Origin: a virus | Reading direction: 5' to 3' (one strand) | DNA: 41,964 bases | IMG/VR virus record: IMGVR_UViG_3300006916_000100 | Location: 1 to 41,964 of that record | In this document: piece by piece, positions 30,118 through 37,888 of the stretch | Layout: the number at the start of each line of letters is the position of its first letter | How positions within the stretch are numbered: position 1 is the stretch's first letter | The notes under the pieces: generated by a model | What the model saw: only the letters and a program-made list of their open reading frames with translations | What the model was told of the DNA's origin: nothing | Databases searched by the model: none | Translations under genes and position numbers: made by a program

Positions 30118-30135
30118 CAACAGGAGATTTTAAAA

Positions 30136-30876
30136 ATGTTAAAGACAGTTGAAATCAGCACCGCCAAGAAACTGAAAGGATGCGCCGTCACATATCGCAG
30201 CGGTAATAAAAACATGTTTGGCACGTGCCCGGCGGATTGCGAACTGAATCCGTCAGGCAAGGGATGCGGCGCGGGGCAGATTGACCATGATTATTTGGAT
30301 GCTGTTTTAGATAGCAAGCCGCGGGCGGGTTACAGTTTCACATATACCCATTTTAGCCCCATGCACTGGGCCCACAAATTAAGCCCGATTAAAACCGTTG
30401 TTAATTACAGCACCGCCAACCCGGAGACAGCCGCGTTTTTAAAAAATGCAATGCGGAAAGCCCCGCCGGATCAATGGCAATTTCCTATGGTGACCGTAGT
30501 GCCCCCGACGTTTTGGCAAGAGTCGCAAAAAAACCGGACAATTGACCATGTTCAATTTGTGCGCTGCCCAGAAGAAACCGGCGCAATAAGAGGATGCGCG
30601 GATTGCGGCGGGCGCGGCGGCCCGTTATGCGCCCGTTTAAATCGCGATTACATAATTGCATTTACGGCGCACGGGACGGACAAAAACCGGGCAGGCGATA
30701 GCGAGACGCAGGGCGGATGTTATGCGGGCACCGGTAACGTTGCCATTCACTGGCGGCGCATGCCGGGCCAGACGCAGGCAAAGCCCGACGGGGAAAAGTT
30801 GCGAGACTTTGCCCGCAACTTGCCGCCCCGTTCAATATTGCGGCACCACATAGCCGGGGACATCGGGAAAGAATAG
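30136..30876 (+). CDS. Cysteine-rich conserved phage protein
   Basis: This 246-aa protein has two cysteine clusters: FGTCPADCELNPSGKGCGAG near the N-terminus and VRCPEETGAIRGCADCGGRG followed by GPLCARL near residue 160. Between them lies SFTYTHFSPMHWAHKLSPIK and VVNYSTANPETAAFLKNAMR. Metal binding (Zn or Fe-S) is likely. I recall the family in phages and plasmids without a known function. The coding sequence is clearly GC-richer than the replication genes. It is framed by a terminator and an operator upstream and a terminator downstream, so it is an autonomous cargo unit within the packaging region. Confidence 0.65.
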   Translation: MLKTVEISTAKKLKGCAVTYRSGNKNMFGTCPADCELNPSGKGCGAGQIDHDYLDAVLDSKPRAGYSFTYTHFSPMHWAHKLSPIKTVVNYSTANPETAAFLKNAMRKAPPDQWQFPMVTVVPPTFWQESQKNRTIDHVQFVRCPEETGAIRGCADCGGRGGPLCARLNRDYIIAFTAHGTDKNRAGDSETQGGCYAGTGNVAIHWRRMPGQTQAKPDGEKLRDFARNLPPRSILRHHIAGDIGKE

Positions 30877-30895
30877 AACGCCCGCCCCGCTGCAG

Positions 30896-30932
30896 CCCGC
30901 CCGCCATCCCGGCGCGGCGGGTTTTCTTTTTT
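30896..30932 (+). terminator. Probable Rho-independent terminator
   Basis: A GC-rich stem (CCCGCC at 30896-30901 with GGCGGG at 30916-30921, extended by GC/GC across a one-base bulge) is followed by TTTTCTTTTTTT. It follows the Cys-rich gene by 20 bp. Confidence 0.75.
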
Positions 30933-31157
30933 TAAAAATACGTTTGCGTTTGCGGGATTAATCGCATAATCTGCCAATTGACTAGGCGAAATCGTTTTGG
31001 TCGGGATTTTCAAATTGCGTTTTTTGTTTATCCCTTGCCCCTTTTCGGTTGACGTTCGCACCCCCGCCCCGTGCTAGTCCGGGCCCGCTGCAGGGACACC
31101 ACATAGCAGCCCTATATTATGCAAAACCAAACAACCTTTTAAAATGGAGTTAAAGAC
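30933..31157 (+). promoter_or_regulatory. Intergenic region upstream of the DUF932-like gene
   Basis: This 225-bp stretch has no gene. TTGACG (31049-31054) is followed after 17 bp by TGCTAG (31072-31077), a weak -10. A second option is the TATATTATG sequence near 31116. The palindrome GGGCCC and CTGCAG occur between them. AAATTGCG near 31015 resembles the AAAATTGCG repeats at 32571 and 32595. ATGGAGT is the probable ribosome site. Confidence 0.35.
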
Positions 31158-32339
31158 ATGCTGCAAAATATCGACAATGCGAACCGCGACATGGAAACCC
31201 TTTTGCGTCACGTTATGGAGCAAAACAGCCGTTCGGTTGATTATCAGGCCAACACCGGCCAGATGGAATATCGGACGCGGGAAACCGGAAACGGTAAGCA
31301 GACAGCAATCTTTTTAGAGGGGCAGGGCGGGGAACCAACCCGCCAGCTTGACGTGAATAATGTTTGTTTTGACGGCATCGCCAAGACAGCAGAAATTGAC
31401 GTTCGGACTGCCCGCCGGTTGTCTGACAATTATCCCGAACAATGGGACGGCCTGATTAATGCAATCTGGCAACAGGAACCAAAGCCGCGCTTATTGCGGA
31501 CGTTCATGGATGATGAAAGAACCGGGACCGCCCGCGCTATGTTGTCTGATAGGTTTAAAACCTATGACAATCTGGATTTGATTGAGACGGCAATTCCCGA
31601 ATTGATCAAAGCAAACGATGAAGACAACGCCGGGTGGCAGCTTCAAAACTGGCATAGCACCGACAAAAAACTAATGGCTCGATTTAAATCAAACACCATT
31701 GTCGGCGAAGGTGCGAAAGTTGGTGATCTAATGGCGCTTGGATTGCTCATTAGCAATTCAGAAACGGGGCACGGATCAATTCAGGTTGCACAAATCAACT
31801 GGACGTTGGCTTGCCTTAACGGGATGCAAACCGAAAACAAAATCCGGTCCCCGCATCTGACCAGCAGCCGCGGTGACGCGGACGTTTGGTCAGTCCTGAC
31901 AGAGGAAGCAAAGAAAGCCGACAACGCGGCAATGTCTCTGAAATTGCGGGACATGGTGCGGGCTTTCAGCAGCCGGGACAGCTTTGATGAAATACTGCAA
32001 AAGATGAAAGACGCAGCCGCCGACGTCATCGAAGGTACGTATACAGAAAAGGCAGTCGACAAAATGGGATCGATCTTAGGTATCCCGCAAAAGCGCCGGT
32101 CCCTTGTTCTTGAGGGATTAGTGCAAACGCGGGCGCAGGATGGATATGTTGGCGAACCCGTCAGCCGTGCAACGCTGATGAATGCCATAACAGCCGTGCC
32201 GCAAATGCGGGATGCATCGGGTAATCCCATGGTGCAACCGGATGATATTGATGATTGGCAGCGTTTGGGCGGACGTGTTTTAGAAATGAAGCAATCCGAC
32301 TGGACCGCAATCAGCCGCGCATCACTTGAAGCCGCATAA
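31158..32339 (+). CDS. DUF932-like phage/plasmid protein
   Basis: This 393-aa protein has the hallmarks I know from DUF932 (phage/plasmid-like) proteins: a central RAMLSDRFKTYDNLDLIETA, then DLMALGLLISNSETGHGSIQ with VAQINWTLACLNGM. The C-terminus is helical, rich in charged residues. Such genes are frequent on phages, plasmids and integrated elements, and their biochemical role is unsettled. It lies alone between a weak promoter and a strong terminator, in GC-rich DNA between the two terminase genes, which marks it as transferable cargo. No nuclease or ATPase motif is visible. Confidence 0.7.
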   Translation: MLQNIDNANRDMETLLRHVMEQNSRSVDYQANTGQMEYRTRETGNGKQTAIFLEGQGGEPTRQLDVNNVCFDGIAKTAEIDVRTARRLSDNYPEQWDGLINAIWQQEPKPRLLRTFMDDERTGTARAMLSDRFKTYDNLDLIETAIPELIKANDEDNAGWQLQNWHSTDKKLMARFKSNTIVGEGAKVGDLMALGLLISNSETGHGSIQVAQINWTLACLNGMQTENKIRSPHLTSSRGDADVWSVLTEEAKKADNAAMSLKLRDMVRAFSSRDSFDEILQKMKDAAADVIEGTYTEKAVDKMGSILGIPQKRRSLVLEGLVQTRAQDGYVGEPVSRATLMNAITAVPQMRDASGNPMVQPDDIDDWQRLGGRVLEMKQSDWTAISRASLEAA

Positions 32340-32346
32340 AACACAA

Positions 32347-32385
32347 AAAACCCGCCGGACATCGCGCCCGGCGGGTTTTATTTTT
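32347..32385 (+). terminator. Rho-independent terminator
   Basis: A perfect 12-bp stem, AAAACCCGCCGG (32347-32358) and CCGGCGGGTTTT (32368-32379), with a 9-nt loop, is followed by ATTTTT. It lies 8 bp after the DUF932-like gene and closes the cargo segment. Confidence 0.9.
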
Positions 32386-32616
32386 GCCCGCACTACATCT
32401 AGACACCAAACAGCTGCAGGAAAGCCCGTCGCGCACAACATACGGGAACAATCCCGCAAAATATCTATTTTCCCCAAAACTTGCCCCGCGCCCCGCCCGC
32501 CCATGTTTTTAAACTTATGACAACGGCGCATGGCCCGCGATCCGGGGACCGGGTGCCGCGATCTGGCGTTAAAATTGCGTCAGCAGCGGGCCGGAAAATT
32601 GCGCCGGATCATGCCC

Positions 32617-32644
32617 GGCACGTGATCCGCGGCACGTGATCCGC
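32617..32644. repeat. Tandem 14-bp repeat
   Basis: GGCACGTGATCCGC occurs twice head to tail without a gap. An upstream CGGATCA (inverted relative to TGATCCG) gives a local inverted repeat as well. Each unit contains the palindrome CACGTG and a GATC site. Confidence 0.8.
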
Positions 32645-32821
32645 GTTTTAATAATTAGTTACACGGGGCCCCGGTAAACTTAATTTTAGCAATAAATACA
32701 GGCACATAGCGCATGAATCGCTCAAAATGAGCCCCGCACCTGTGGCAGACGACGTCAAAGTCCATGTTTTTCGCAAACAATACTGTAAAAAACGATATCA
32801 ATATGGGATAAATAGTGTATT

Positions 32822-32849
32822 CTGACTTTTCTTCAGGGGCCCCTATAAA
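32822..32849 (+). promoter_or_regulatory. Putative promoter for packaging/head genes
   Basis: CTGACT (32822-32827), 16 bp and TATAAA (32844-32849). The spacer includes the palindrome AGGGGCCCCT (32835-32844). A TATGGGA half-operator (32812-32818) lies just upstream. The predicted start is about 28 bp before the terminase large subunit ATG. Confidence 0.45.
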
Positions 32850-32883
32850 GTAGGTCAACCGAAAAAAGGTTTACTGGCTTATT

Positions 32884-34341
32884 ATGAGCGATGAAATCCA
32901 AGATAAAGTAGTCAAGTTACAGCTTCGACTAGCTCAATTAAATCGTGTTGAACACTGTCAGACGGACTTCTTGGGATTTGTGAAAGCGGTCTGGCCGGAC
33001 TTCATTGCTGGCGAGCATCATCGTATAATTGCAGAGAAGTTTGAGCGCGTAGCCAAGGGCGAATTGAAGCGTTTGATCATCAACATGGCCCCGCGTCACA
33101 CAAAGTCTGAGTTTGCCAGTTATCTTCTGCCTGCGTGGTTTATTGGGCAGAACCCGGCGATGAAAATCATTCAGGCAACGCACACCACGGAGCTTGCTGT
33201 ATCCTTTGGCCGTAAGGTGAAGAACCTTCTAGAGCGAGAAGATTATGCTGAGATTTTTCCTGAAGCGAAATTATCGGCGGATTCCAAGGCGTCAGGCCGG
33301 TGGGACACTTCACGTGGCGGCATGTACTATGCTGTCGGCGTTGGCAGTAATCTTGCTGGCCGCGGCGGCGATCTAATTATTATTGACGACCCCCATTCTG
33401 AGCAGACGGCTATGTCGGCGTCGGGTTTTGACAATGACTGGGATTGGTACACAGGGGGCCCCCGACAGCGTTTGCAGCCCGGCGGGGCGATCATTTTGGT
33501 AATGACTCGTTGGTCACAAAAGGATTTGACCGGTCAGCTTATTCGTCAAATGGGTAAAGATGAGAAAGCGGATCAGTGGGAAGTTGTGGAACTTCCTGCG
33601 ATTATGGACGATGAGGAACCTTGTTGGCCGGAGTTTTGGTCAAAAGACGATCTTGAAAGGGTCAAGGCGTCTATCCCGCCGTCAAAGTGGAACGCGCAGT
33701 ATCAACAGCGTCCTACAGGTGAAGAGAACGCAATTATCCCGCGAGAGTGGTGGAAGCGGTGGGAAAAAGACAACGTCCCTAATCTTGAGTATGTCATTCA
33801 AAGTTATGACACGGCGTTTTCAAAGCGCGAGACTGCTGACTACAGCGCTATAACGACGTGGGGTGTATTTCGCCCGGAAGAAATTGGGGGGCCCCCGGCG
33901 GTCATTTTGTTAGATAGCAAGAAGGGCCGGTGGGATTTTCCAGAGTTGAAAGCAGAAGCTTATGAAAGCTATCAGTTCTGGGAACCCGATACTGTAATCG
34001 TGGAAGCAAAGGCGTCAGGGACTCCTTTGACACACGAATTACGTAACATGGGCATTCCTGTTGTGAATTTTACGCCATCTCGCGGCAACGATAAGGTGTC
34101 GCGTGTCCATTCTGTATCTCCTTTGTTTGAGGCGGGGATGGTGTATGCGCCGGATGAGACATTTGCGGACGAGCTTATTGAGGAAGTTGCGGCTTTTCCC
34201 AATGGTGAGTATGATGACCTTGTCGATAGTATGACCCAAGCTCTGATGCGATACCGTCAGGGCAATTTCGTATCGTTACCTACGGACGATTGGGACATAG
34301 ACGAGGACAACTATACTCAGGTACGCTCGTATTATGGCTGA
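32884..34341 (+). CDS. Terminase large subunit
   Basis: This 485-aa protein has a packaging ATPase domain with variant Walker A APRHTKSE (69-76), Walker B LIIIDDP (164-170) and a coupling-type motif near VMTRWSQKD. The nuclease domain shows SYDTAFSKRETADYSA (D309), VIVEAKASGTPL and a late GEYDDLVDSMTQAL, which supply the acidic residues of the RNase H-like fold. Its length is normal. It pumps DNA into the procapsid and cuts it. The 3' end overlaps the next gene by 8 bp. The small subunit gene is 3.7 kb upstream, separated by cargo genes. Confidence 0.95.
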   Translation: MSDEIQDKVVKLQLRLAQLNRVEHCQTDFLGFVKAVWPDFIAGEHHRIIAEKFERVAKGELKRLIINMAPRHTKSEFASYLLPAWFIGQNPAMKIIQATHTTELAVSFGRKVKNLLEREDYAEIFPEAKLSADSKASGRWDTSRGGMYYAVGVGSNLAGRGGDLIIIDDPHSEQTAMSASGFDNDWDWYTGGPRQRLQPGGAIILVMTRWSQKDLTGQLIRQMGKDEKADQWEVVELPAIMDDEEPCWPEFWSKDDLERVKASIPPSKWNAQYQQRPTGEENAIIPREWWKRWEKDNVPNLEYVIQSYDTAFSKRETADYSAITTWGVFRPEEIGGPPAVILLDSKKGRWDFPELKAEAYESYQFWEPDTVIVEAKASGTPLTHELRNMGIPVVNFTPSRGNDKVSRVHSVSPLFEAGMVYAPDETFADELIEEVAAFPNGEYDDLVDSMTQALMRYRQGNFVSLPTDDWDIDEDNYTQVRSYYG

Positions 34342-37300
34342 AAAAGAAGAAACCATTGTAGGATTGCCCGAACCTGATGCAGGCGGGGGCATCTATAAAT
34401 TTCTGTCTATGTTATCGCCAACAAGGTTTTCTGTTGTGGAGCCCCGGCGCTCTGCTGTGGTTGACGACATGGGCGGTTACGCTCTGGTAAAGCCGGGGAA
34501 GTATGCTTTTGACAGTTTCACAACGCCACAAATAGTTACATCGGGGATTGATGCTTTTAAAGCTTTCATGGACGACCCTGTAGAGTCTGCAAAAACAGGT
34601 GTCGTTGGTGCCATAGAAGGCATGGGAGAAGAAATAGATAAAGGAATATTGGCGGCGAGTACCGGAATTACGGATACCTTTGACCCCGAAACAAACACTT
34701 ATGACCGTTTTGATCCTTTGTCTTTGAGTGTTGCCGCCGGGGCCCCAATAGCTTACGGAACTATGAGGGGCATCAAGGCAATGGCCGACGCGCCCGATGG
34801 GAGCGGCGTTCCAGTAGGTATGTTAGGTGGCGGGGATAGCGCGTTCACCTCTCAAATACAGCGTTTGATGAAAGACGCCAGAGAAATTCGCACACGCACA
34901 GACAGGGAGTCTGCGTTCAATGGCGTTGCTAACCTGCAACGCGGATTCCCAGAGTTAAAAATGGGCCAATTGCAGGGCTATATGGGCGGCGGCGTAAACA
35001 GCTATGCGATTGAACATGGTGGGGATCTTTTGCACCGTATGATGGAGTACGGCGGCGATTTCTCAAGTAACGCAAAGACCAAGATTAAAAATCTTACCCG
35101 TGTTTTAAACAGCCCGTATGGTTTTGAACGAGAAATTCAAGAAAACACGCAAACGAATTATAGGTTTGATCTTGAAACTGCAAAAGAACGTGGAGAGGCC
35201 GCCAAAGCTACAACTTTGGAGGAGTTTGAACAAAACATAGACAAGGGGCTGGGAGAGTACGCAGCTTTTCACGCTAATCTTCCTGTATTTAATGAGTTGC
35301 AGCTTGCGGCGCGTAATTTTGCCGTAGCTTTGGGCCGAAAAGATTATGACGAAGCGCGATATAATTTAAGTGTTTTGGACGAAGCCATAGATGACGGGTC
35401 ATTTGATGCGCGGAACCAAGAGTTTGACCCTGAGTTTGAAACAAAAGCAGGTGCGCCCGGTTCAAATTTCACCGTTTTGGGTATGTTGGGCGGGGGCAAG
35501 CCCGTAACCACACGCTCCCTGCGCGGCGGCAGAGGCGGCATAAGAGGGTTGGCCCACGGTATTAAGTATTATGATGGGCAAAAGAATGTGCCTGACCATA
35601 TGGTGGAAGCCTTTTTTGGCACTGGCATCGGCGGGGGCATTGCGTCGATGTACGACACATACAGAGGCGCACCCGCATTAGTTTCTCCTTCGGAGCGTTA
35701 CGCTATTTCACCAGAAGTTTTGAAGGCGGCGGAAGGTGCAAACATGACCATTGGTGATTTGGTTAAGGAATTTGGCCTTAGTAACCGGGTTAGAAACATT
35801 GTTTCCGACAGTCGTGCCGCCAGCGCAGAAATAAATCGGCCCGGATTTTCTGTGGGTACAGACCCTGTGTTGTCGTTGACAACCTTCACTGCAACAGAAA
35901 GTGGTCTTGGCCCACGTGCCGCGGATCGCACAGAGGGCGTTGTCGCCATAGAGCCAAAAGAAAATATTTTTGTAAAGACGGGCGAAGTGGACGCGGATGG
36001 TTACCCTGTGTATGCGCCACGTGAAATGACCATGCACGATGTTCAGGATCTGTCGCCGTCGCAGTATTTGTTAGCTGCGTATGACCCGGACAAACCACTT
36101 TTGAGAAAGCCCAACACAAAATTTAATGAAAGTGAAGTTCATGTCGCAGAAGACGCATCTCATGCGTTGAATGTTCGTCCTTTGACTGACAGAGAAGAAG
36201 AAGATCTTGTTGCTTCTTTAAATTTTGAACAAAAATCTACAGAGTTTGCAAGGAAAGCTGACGAGGCGATGGCCGCTGTGAGTGGGTTCGACCCGCGCAG
36301 TTTAGATTTTAAAGACGGCGTTGATCAATCCATGCGAATGATGGCTTTAGCTGTGGACAACCCCACCGCCGTCGGCCAAAAAAGTTTGTCTATTGTTGAA
36401 GAATACCTTGGGGGTTTTGCGAAAAACGTAGTTCAAGGCTATCGGGACGGTTATTTGCGGTTAGATGAGCTTTACCCCGAAGGTTCTGCGGCTATTTCTG
36501 ACGGCAGGCGTTTGTACGACGCTGCAAAGAAATTTTCCACGACTAAGTCGCTTTTAAAGGTTGGCCCTTACGAAGGGTTGGTTCGCAGAGAGGCTGCAGA
36601 GTTACAGACACAAATTTTGCGGGATTCTTTCACTGGGGAGTCGAGAAAGTTTGCACCATTTTTTGAGTTTAAGTCACCTTTCGGGCAGTCAAGTTTGCCG
36701 ACTGAAATAGACTTGGTCAGTTTTAATGACATGTTCACCCCGGAGCAGGTCATTGATTTAAACAGAATTGAATTGGCAAGAACCGGGTATCTTACTCAAT
36801 CGGGAATATTAGGTAATAAACCTGCTGACCCTAAAAAACTAACAGACAAGTTTTTGCAAAGCCCTAATGCCGCCGCCATCGTGGAGTTGCTTGGGTATAT
36901 CGACGAGGACGGTGTGTTTAGGCGCAATTCGCTTCCGGCTACAGGCGATCCTTTCCCAGATGTGGGTTCTCCCAAGGCTTTCTTGGAAGGGGATTTAAAA
37001 CAGCAGTATTTAACAATTCAGTTTGCAGTAACCGCTGCCATGAACAAACTTCATGGGTCTAAAGATAAATTTGATGAGAGGGTGGACGAAGTCCCGGCGG
37101 CATATCTCCGGCCCGCTTTGGCGCAGATTTTTGACAGCAACACCGATAGAGAACGGGCGCTTACTGGTCAAGTCAACAAGGGTCGTCATGCAAAAGCATA
37201 CAACGATCTTTTCCGGCAATATCGCAACGAGCGAGATGAGTTGTTTAATATAATTAAAGAGCTTGCTAATAAGGGTGTCCCCGGCTCTCGCCAGAGAACA

Positions 37301-37867
37301 GGGCAAGTTACTGCGCGGCTTGCGGGCGACGACGCGTATTACCAATTTAGAGAAGCCGCTAGAGAAAGACTAAGACGGGGGCCATTGACGGGGCCTGATT
37401 TAGATCTCTATGAGGGCATTGTAGACAGAATGCGCTTTGGTCCGCGGCCCGGTGCCAAATTGTACGAGGACGGTGGCGACGTATCATCTGCAGATCGTGC
37501 ATTTCAACTTGTCGCCGACGCAGTAAACAGAACAGGCCGTATGCCGTTGTTTATAAAGAGAGTTTTGGATCCCAAGTCTCCAAAGACTGCGAACAACGAA
37601 ACAATGCGTTTGTCGGACTCTGAAATGGATGGCAAGTATTATGTTTATCCTACGATTTTTCCTACGATGACGCCGGATGGCCCGCGGCTCACGCGTCTTG
37701 ACGACAAGCCCGCGTTTAATCGGGCGATTGACAGTGGGGAATATTTAGTTTTTGACACGGAAGCAGAGGCTTCTACGGTAGCGCGAGGTTTTAGCGACAA
37801 CATTAAGCCACAGGGACGGCCTATTGATAGCGGCGTTGCCGGTTTTATACCTTATATGGTACAGTAA
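34334..37867 (+). CDS. Very large unknown phage protein between terminase and portal
   Basis: This 1177-aa protein overlaps terL by 8 bp. The N-terminal part contains GGIYKFLSMLSPTRFSVVEP and an apolar stretch (SLSVAAGAPIAYGTMRGIKA). A Gly-rich linker (GMLGGGKPVTTRSLRGGRGG) lies near residue 390. The C-terminal 130 residues form a separate module with DGKYYVYPTIFPTMTPDGPR and KPAFNRAIDSGEYLVFDTEA, a phrase found at the end of other large phage proteins. No protease, ADP-ribosyltransferase or polymerase motif is apparent to me. A virion-internal or portal-associated role is inferred from size and place; it is unusual to find such a protein between terL and portal. Confidence 0.6.
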   Translation: MAEKEETIVGLPEPDAGGGIYKFLSMLSPTRFSVVEPRRSAVVDDMGGYALVKPGKYAFDSFTTPQIVTSGIDAFKAFMDDPVESAKTGVVGAIEGMGEEIDKGILAASTGITDTFDPETNTYDRFDPLSLSVAAGAPIAYGTMRGIKAMADAPDGSGVPVGMLGGGDSAFTSQIQRLMKDAREIRTRTDRESAFNGVANLQRGFPELKMGQLQGYMGGGVNSYAIEHGGDLLHRMMEYGGDFSSNAKTKIKNLTRVLNSPYGFEREIQENTQTNYRFDLETAKERGEAAKATTLEEFEQNIDKGLGEYAAFHANLPVFNELQLAARNFAVALGRKDYDEARYNLSVLDEAIDDGSFDARNQEFDPEFETKAGAPGSNFTVLGMLGGGKPVTTRSLRGGRGGIRGLAHGIKYYDGQKNVPDHMVEAFFGTGIGGGIASMYDTYRGAPALVSPSERYAISPEVLKAAEGANMTIGDLVKEFGLSNRVRNIVSDSRAASAEINRPGFSVGTDPVLSLTTFTATESGLGPRAADRTEGVVAIEPKENIFVKTGEVDADGYPVYAPREMTMHDVQDLSPSQYLLAAYDPDKPLLRKPNTKFNESEVHVAEDASHALNVRPLTDREEEDLVASLNFEQKSTEFARKADEAMAAVSGFDPRSLDFKDGVDQSMRMMALAVDNPTAVGQKSLSIVEEYLGGFAKNVVQGYRDGYLRLDELYPEGSAAISDGRRLYDAAKKFSTTKSLLKVGPYEGLVRREAAELQTQILRDSFTGESRKFAPFFEFKSPFGQSSLPTEIDLVSFNDMFTPEQVIDLNRIELARTGYLTQSGILGNKPADPKKLTDKFLQSPNAAAIVELLGYIDEDGVFRRNSLPATGDPFPDVGSPKAFLEGDLKQQYLTIQFAVTAAMNKLHGSKDKFDERVDEVPAAYLRPALAQIFDSNTDRERALTGQVNKGRHAKAYNDLFRQYRNERDELFNIIKELANKGVPGSRQRTGQVTARLAGDDAYYQFREAARERLRRGPLTGPDLDLYEGIVDRMRFGPRPGAKLYEDGGDVSSADRAFQLVADAVNRTGRMPLFIKRVLDPKSPKTANNETMRLSDSEMDGKYYVYPTIFPTMTPDGPRLTRLDDKPAFNRAIDSGEYLVFDTEAEASTVARGFSDNIKPQGRPIDSGVAGFIPYMVQ

Positions 37868-37888
37868 ATAAATTTTTGAGGGTTTATC

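Larger units (their letters stand above)
32386..32883. other. Non-coding region with repeats upstream of terminase large subunit
   Basis: I see no convincing gene here. The region holds GGCACGTGATCCGC twice in tandem (32617-32644), AAAATTGCG twice (32571-32579 and 32595-32603), five GATC sites within about 110 bp, GGGGCCCC twice (near 32664 and at 32836-32843), and one TATGGGA (32812-32818). Composition switches sharply from GC-rich to AT-rich at about 32645. Packaging site, origin or cargo-insertion scar are all possible. Confidence 0.5.

Noticed and set aside
32655-32858. 67-codon minus-strand open frame with CHRCG
   Set aside because: It begins with TTG, has no ribosome site, covers the promoter and operator of terminase, and has only one CxxC plus a lone terminal Cys. 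A short version from an internal ATG cannot be excluded.
36280-36300. tRNA T-loop-like GGGTTCGACCC
   Set aside because: Lies inside the 1177-aa coding sequence, and no cloverleaf can be drawn around it.
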